From: an uncultured Ruminococcus sp.
GTDB lineage: Bacteria > Bacillota > Clostridia > Oscillospirales > Ruminococcaceae
DNA: 6,355 nucleotides
NCBI GenBank assembly: GCA_947589205.1
Contig: CANQCJ010000126.1
Location: 1-6,355, forward strand
Direction of reading: 5' to 3'
The stretch's first letter is position 1. The number at the start of each line of letters is the position of its first letter. Made by a program: the position numbers and the translations under genes. Below are positions 5,069 through 6,355 of this stretch, one piece after another. The notes below the pieces were generated by a model, which was not told where the DNA came from, ran no database searches, and was given only the letters and a program-made list of their open reading frames with translations.

Positions 5069-5127
5069 CGAAATTTACCAGCTATCATGGATAGCCGCCA
5101 AAGTGGAAGAGTGGCGGCTATCTTTTG
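5039..5127 (+). ncRNA. Predicted antisense RNA 3 (type I antitoxin candidate)
   Basis: About 89 nt between the promoter at 5004-5032 and the terminator at 5090-5126. The 5' hairpin is almost the same as in RNA 1, whereas the linker and the 3' hairpin loop are different. It overlaps the last three or so codons of toxin 3 and is complementary to its predicted 3' untranslated region. Confidence 0.74.
5090..5126 (+). terminator. Terminator of antisense RNA 3
   Basis: GATAGCCGCCA (5090-5100) and TGGCGGCTATC (5112-5122) form a perfect 11-bp stem followed by TTTT, the strongest terminator in the array. It would block read-through from the left into ecfT. The toxin 3 stop codon lies inside its right arm. 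No T run follows on the minus strand. Confidence 0.88.
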
Positions 5128-5192
5128 TTATTGTGAAGTCTGATCAAATTAATGATAAGATCTATAAGTGCGATTATTTCTAATACACTCAT
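5118..5192 (-). CDS. Small hydrophobic peptide 3, candidate type I toxin (24 aa)
   Basis: The peptide starts MSVLEII, continues ALIDLII, and ends LIRLHNNKR. It aligns without gaps to peptide 2; against peptide 2, seven codons are identical, seven differ synonymously and nine change the residue, mostly conservatively. ATG at 5192 lies eight bases after GGAGG; TAG is at 5118-5120. It carries D11 within the hydrophobic stretch and ends one residue earlier than the other two. Promoter at 5259-5287 and a converging antisense RNA as in the other units. It reads away from ecfT. Toxin function is inferred from architecture and neighbours. Confidence 0.82.
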   Translation of the reverse strand: MSVLEIIALIDLIINLIRLHNNKR

Positions 5193-5200
5193 TTCACTCA

Positions 5201-5214
5201 CCTCCCTGCGGAGG
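5201..5214 (-). promoter_or_regulatory. Hairpin hiding the ribosome site of toxin 3
   Basis: Minus strand: CCTCC-GCAG-GGAGG. The five-pair stem is intact; only the loop differs from units 1 and 2. Confidence 0.78.
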
Positions 5215-5258
5215 AATGGATTTACCGCTACGCTTGTTTAAGGTCGCCCTTAAATAAT

Positions 5259-5287
5259 ATTATAACATACCTGTCGAAATTTGTCAA
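5259..5287 (-). promoter_or_regulatory. Promoter of toxin mRNA 3
   Basis: Minus strand TTGACA (complement of 5282-5287), 17-base spacer, TATAAT (complement of 5259-5264). It points left, away from ecfT. Confidence 0.92.
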
Positions 5288-5343
5288 TATAAAAATAAAA
5301 TTTCTTCCAAAGCAAGGCAAATTTAGAATAAAGAAGGTGACGT

Positions 5344-6150
5344 ATGCTAAAGGATATCACATTGGGGCAGTTTTTCCCGGGGGGATCGGCTGTTCATAAA
5401 ATGGACGCGCGGGTCAAGCTCGTGCTTACTGTCGCGTACATCGTCATGCTCTTTTGCGCAAAGGGCATGGCGGGTCTCGGCGTGTGCGTTTTGTTCATAC
5501 TTATCGGCTTCGCAGCTTCGCGGATACCGTTTAAAATGATGGGAAAATCAATAAAGCCCATAATCCCGCTGATACTTATTACCGCCGTGCTCAACATTTT
5601 TTTCATAAAAACCGGCGATGCACTTTTTAAATGGAAATTTATCCTGATAACCGACGAGGGCGTACACACCTCGATTTTTATGATAGTAAGGATAATCTGT
5701 CTGATAATCGGCTCATCGCTGCTGACCTACACGACCTCCCCGATAGATATTACCGACGCTATAGAACGGCTGCTGTCGCCGCTTAAAAAAATAAAGCTCC
5801 CGGTGCATGAGCTTGCAATGATCATGACTATCGCGCTGCGCTTTATACCGCTGCTTATCGAAGAGACCGACAAGATCATCAGCGCGCAGAAAGCCCGCGG
5901 TTCGGAGATCGACACCGGAACTGTTTCCCAAAAAGCAAAGGGTCTGCTGCCGGTATTTATCCCGCTGTTCGCGTCCTCGTTCAGGCGCGCGGACGAGCTG
6001 GCTGTAGCGATGGAATGCCGCTGTTACCGCGGCGGCGACGGCAGAACGCGCATGAAGCAAATGAAAACCACCTACCGCGACACCATAGCCTGCCTTTACA
6101 CCGCAGCGTTTTTTGCGGCGGTCGTGGTTTTGAATTTTTGGATAAAATAA
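5344..6150 (+). CDS. ecfT: ECF transporter transmembrane scaffold subunit EcfT
   Basis: The membrane subunit that links the EcfA1/EcfA2 ATPases to substrate-specific S subunits; 268 residues, the normal family length. The start MLKDITLGQFFPGGSAVHKMDARVKL is family-typical in pattern (DITLGQ..PG.S..H..D.R.K). Hydrophobic segments lie at about 25-58, 70-88, 109-128 and 247-266, with shorter ones near 157-172 and 200-212. The two coupling-helix signatures are ARG at residues 184-186 (AQKARGSEID) and the region AMECRCYRGG (222-231), where the second is C-R-C rather than the common A-R. ATG at 5344 has the ribosome site AGAAGGTGA (5332-5340). It is separated from ecfA2 by the toxin-antitoxin array and three terminators. 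A weak possible promoter with -10 TAGAAT at about 5324-5329 lacks a good -35, so its source of transcription is unclear. Confidence 0.94.
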   Translation: MLKDITLGQFFPGGSAVHKMDARVKLVLTVAYIVMLFCAKGMAGLGVCVLFILIGFAASRIPFKMMGKSIKPIIPLILITAVLNIFFIKTGDALFKWKFILITDEGVHTSIFMIVRIICLIIGSSLLTYTTSPIDITDAIERLLSPLKKIKLPVHELAMIMTIALRFIPLLIEETDKIISAQKARGSEIDTGTVSQKAKGLLPVFIPLFASSFRRADELAVAMECRCYRGGDGRTRMKQMKTTYRDTIACLYTAAFFAAVVVLNFWIK

Positions 6151-6175
6151 GTGTATGAAATTTTTTCTTCGCCTA

Positions 6176-6204
6176 TTGACAAAAACTAAAAACCGTGATA
6201 TAAT
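6176..6204 (+). promoter_or_regulatory. Promoter of antisense RNA 4
   Basis: TTGACA (6176-6181), 17-base spacer, TATAAT (6199-6204), extended -10 TG. It begins only about 26 bases after the ecfT stop. Confidence 0.92.
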
Positions 6205-6242
6205 ATAAAAAAGGAGAACGACTGCGCAAGCGGTTATCCTCC
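6201..6242 (-). terminator. 5' hairpin of RNA 4; possible terminator of toxin mRNA 4
   Basis: ACTGC and GCGGT pair around a GCAA loop (about 6220-6233), with GGAG and CTCC as an outer stem separated by an internal loop. The minus strand continues into TTTTTATATT. The stem is less regular than in units 1-3. Confidence 0.55.
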
Positions 6243-6301
6243 ATTTACAACTTGTATATTTATACTAAGCCGTCAATTGTGGGGATTGGCGGCTATTTTC
6301 T
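6211..6301 (+). ncRNA. Predicted antisense RNA 4 (type I antitoxin candidate)
   Basis: About 91 nt from the promoter at 6176-6204 to the terminator at 6268-6299. Its 5' hairpin and linker differ from RNA 1 although the toxin it faces is the same as toxin 1 over the visible part. It may also receive read-through from ecfT, since no separate ecfT terminator is visible. Confidence 0.72.
6268..6299 (+). terminator. Terminator of antisense RNA 4 and probably ecfT
   Basis: AGCCGTCAAT (6268-6277) pairs with ATTGGCGGCT (6285-6294) with one G-U pair, followed by ATTTTC. One loop base differs from unit 1 (G at 6279). Confidence 0.8.
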
Positions 6302-6355
6302 TCCACTGTTGCTCAACTCTATTAATGCAACTATCAAGATAAGTAGTGTTAAAAG
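6293..6355 (-). CDS. Small hydrophobic peptide 4, candidate type I toxin (partial)
   Basis: The visible part encodes the last 20 residues, ending ALIELSNSGRK, and is identical in DNA and protein to peptide 1. The stop TAG is at 6293-6295; the start codon and ribosome site lie past the window end. By analogy with unit 1 only five more residues are expected. Confidence 0.78.
   Translation of the reverse strand, partial: LLTLLILIVALIELSNSGRK

Larger units (their letters stand above)
4985..5290. repeat. Toxin-antitoxin repeat unit 3 of the tandem array
   Basis: Third unit, about 306 bp, same layout. Its promoter half is nearly identical to unit 1 while its linker, terminator loop and toxin gene are distinct. 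After the toxin promoter the shared tail gives way to unrelated AT-rich sequence leading to ecfT at 5344. Confidence 0.85.
6165..6355. repeat. Toxin-antitoxin repeat unit 4, cut by the window edge
   Basis: A fourth unit follows ecfT directly. Bases 6268-6355 match 4467-4554 of unit 1 at 87 of 88 positions, while the preceding RNA half has diverged considerably. The toxin promoter and start lie beyond the window. Confidence 0.85.

Noticed and set aside
4357..5290. CRISPR-like array
   Set aside because: The period is about 313 bp with genes, promoters and terminators in each unit; there are no short direct repeats with uniform spacers and no cas genes.

Overview
The window looks like a chromosome segment of a Gram-positive Clostridia-type bacterium, most likely a gut Oscillospiraceae/Ruminococcaceae-like member of the Bacillota. 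The grounds are moderately GC-rich genes with AT-rich gaps, strong AGGAGG-type ribosome sites, consensus TTGACA-N17-TATAAT promoters, intrinsic terminators, and an ECF vitamin-transporter energizing module of the Firmicutes type. No rRNA, tRNA, CRISPR array, transposase or phage gene is seen.

Layout: (1) 2-805 is the 3' two-thirds of glmM (phosphoglucosamine mutase), closely followed by a class I SAM-dependent methyltransferase gene (823-1695) with a strong terminator at 1798-1827. (2) 1696-2138 is a gene-free gap with two hairpins and a long-range 14-bp inverted repeat. (3) 2139-4315 is a tight operon: ecfA1 (TTG start), an unrecognised 143-residue membrane protein, and ecfA2. (4) 4357-5290 holds three tandem copies, about 310 bp each, of a two-gene unit, read here as a type I toxin-antitoxin module. 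Each unit has a 24-25 residue hydrophobic peptide gene on the minus strand with its own perfect promoter and a ribosome site buried in a hairpin. Converging on it from the plus strand is a roughly 90-nt RNA with its own perfect promoter and terminator. (5) 5344-6150 is ecfT, the transmembrane partner of EcfA1/EcfA2. (6) From 6165 a fourth toxin-antitoxin unit begins and runs off the window end.

EcfA1, EcfA2 and EcfT together would form the shared energizing module of a group II ECF importer that powers separately encoded substrate-binding S subunits; none is recognisable here. The main item of interest is the toxin-antitoxin array, which physically splits this usually compact ecf operon and places three plus-strand terminators between ecfA2 and ecfT. 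The small peptides are below normal gene-calling size. They are supported by mutual alignment without gaps, many synonymous differences, strong ribosome sites and conserved RNA structure. Toxicity, antitoxin action and transcript ends are inferred, not shown by the sequence.
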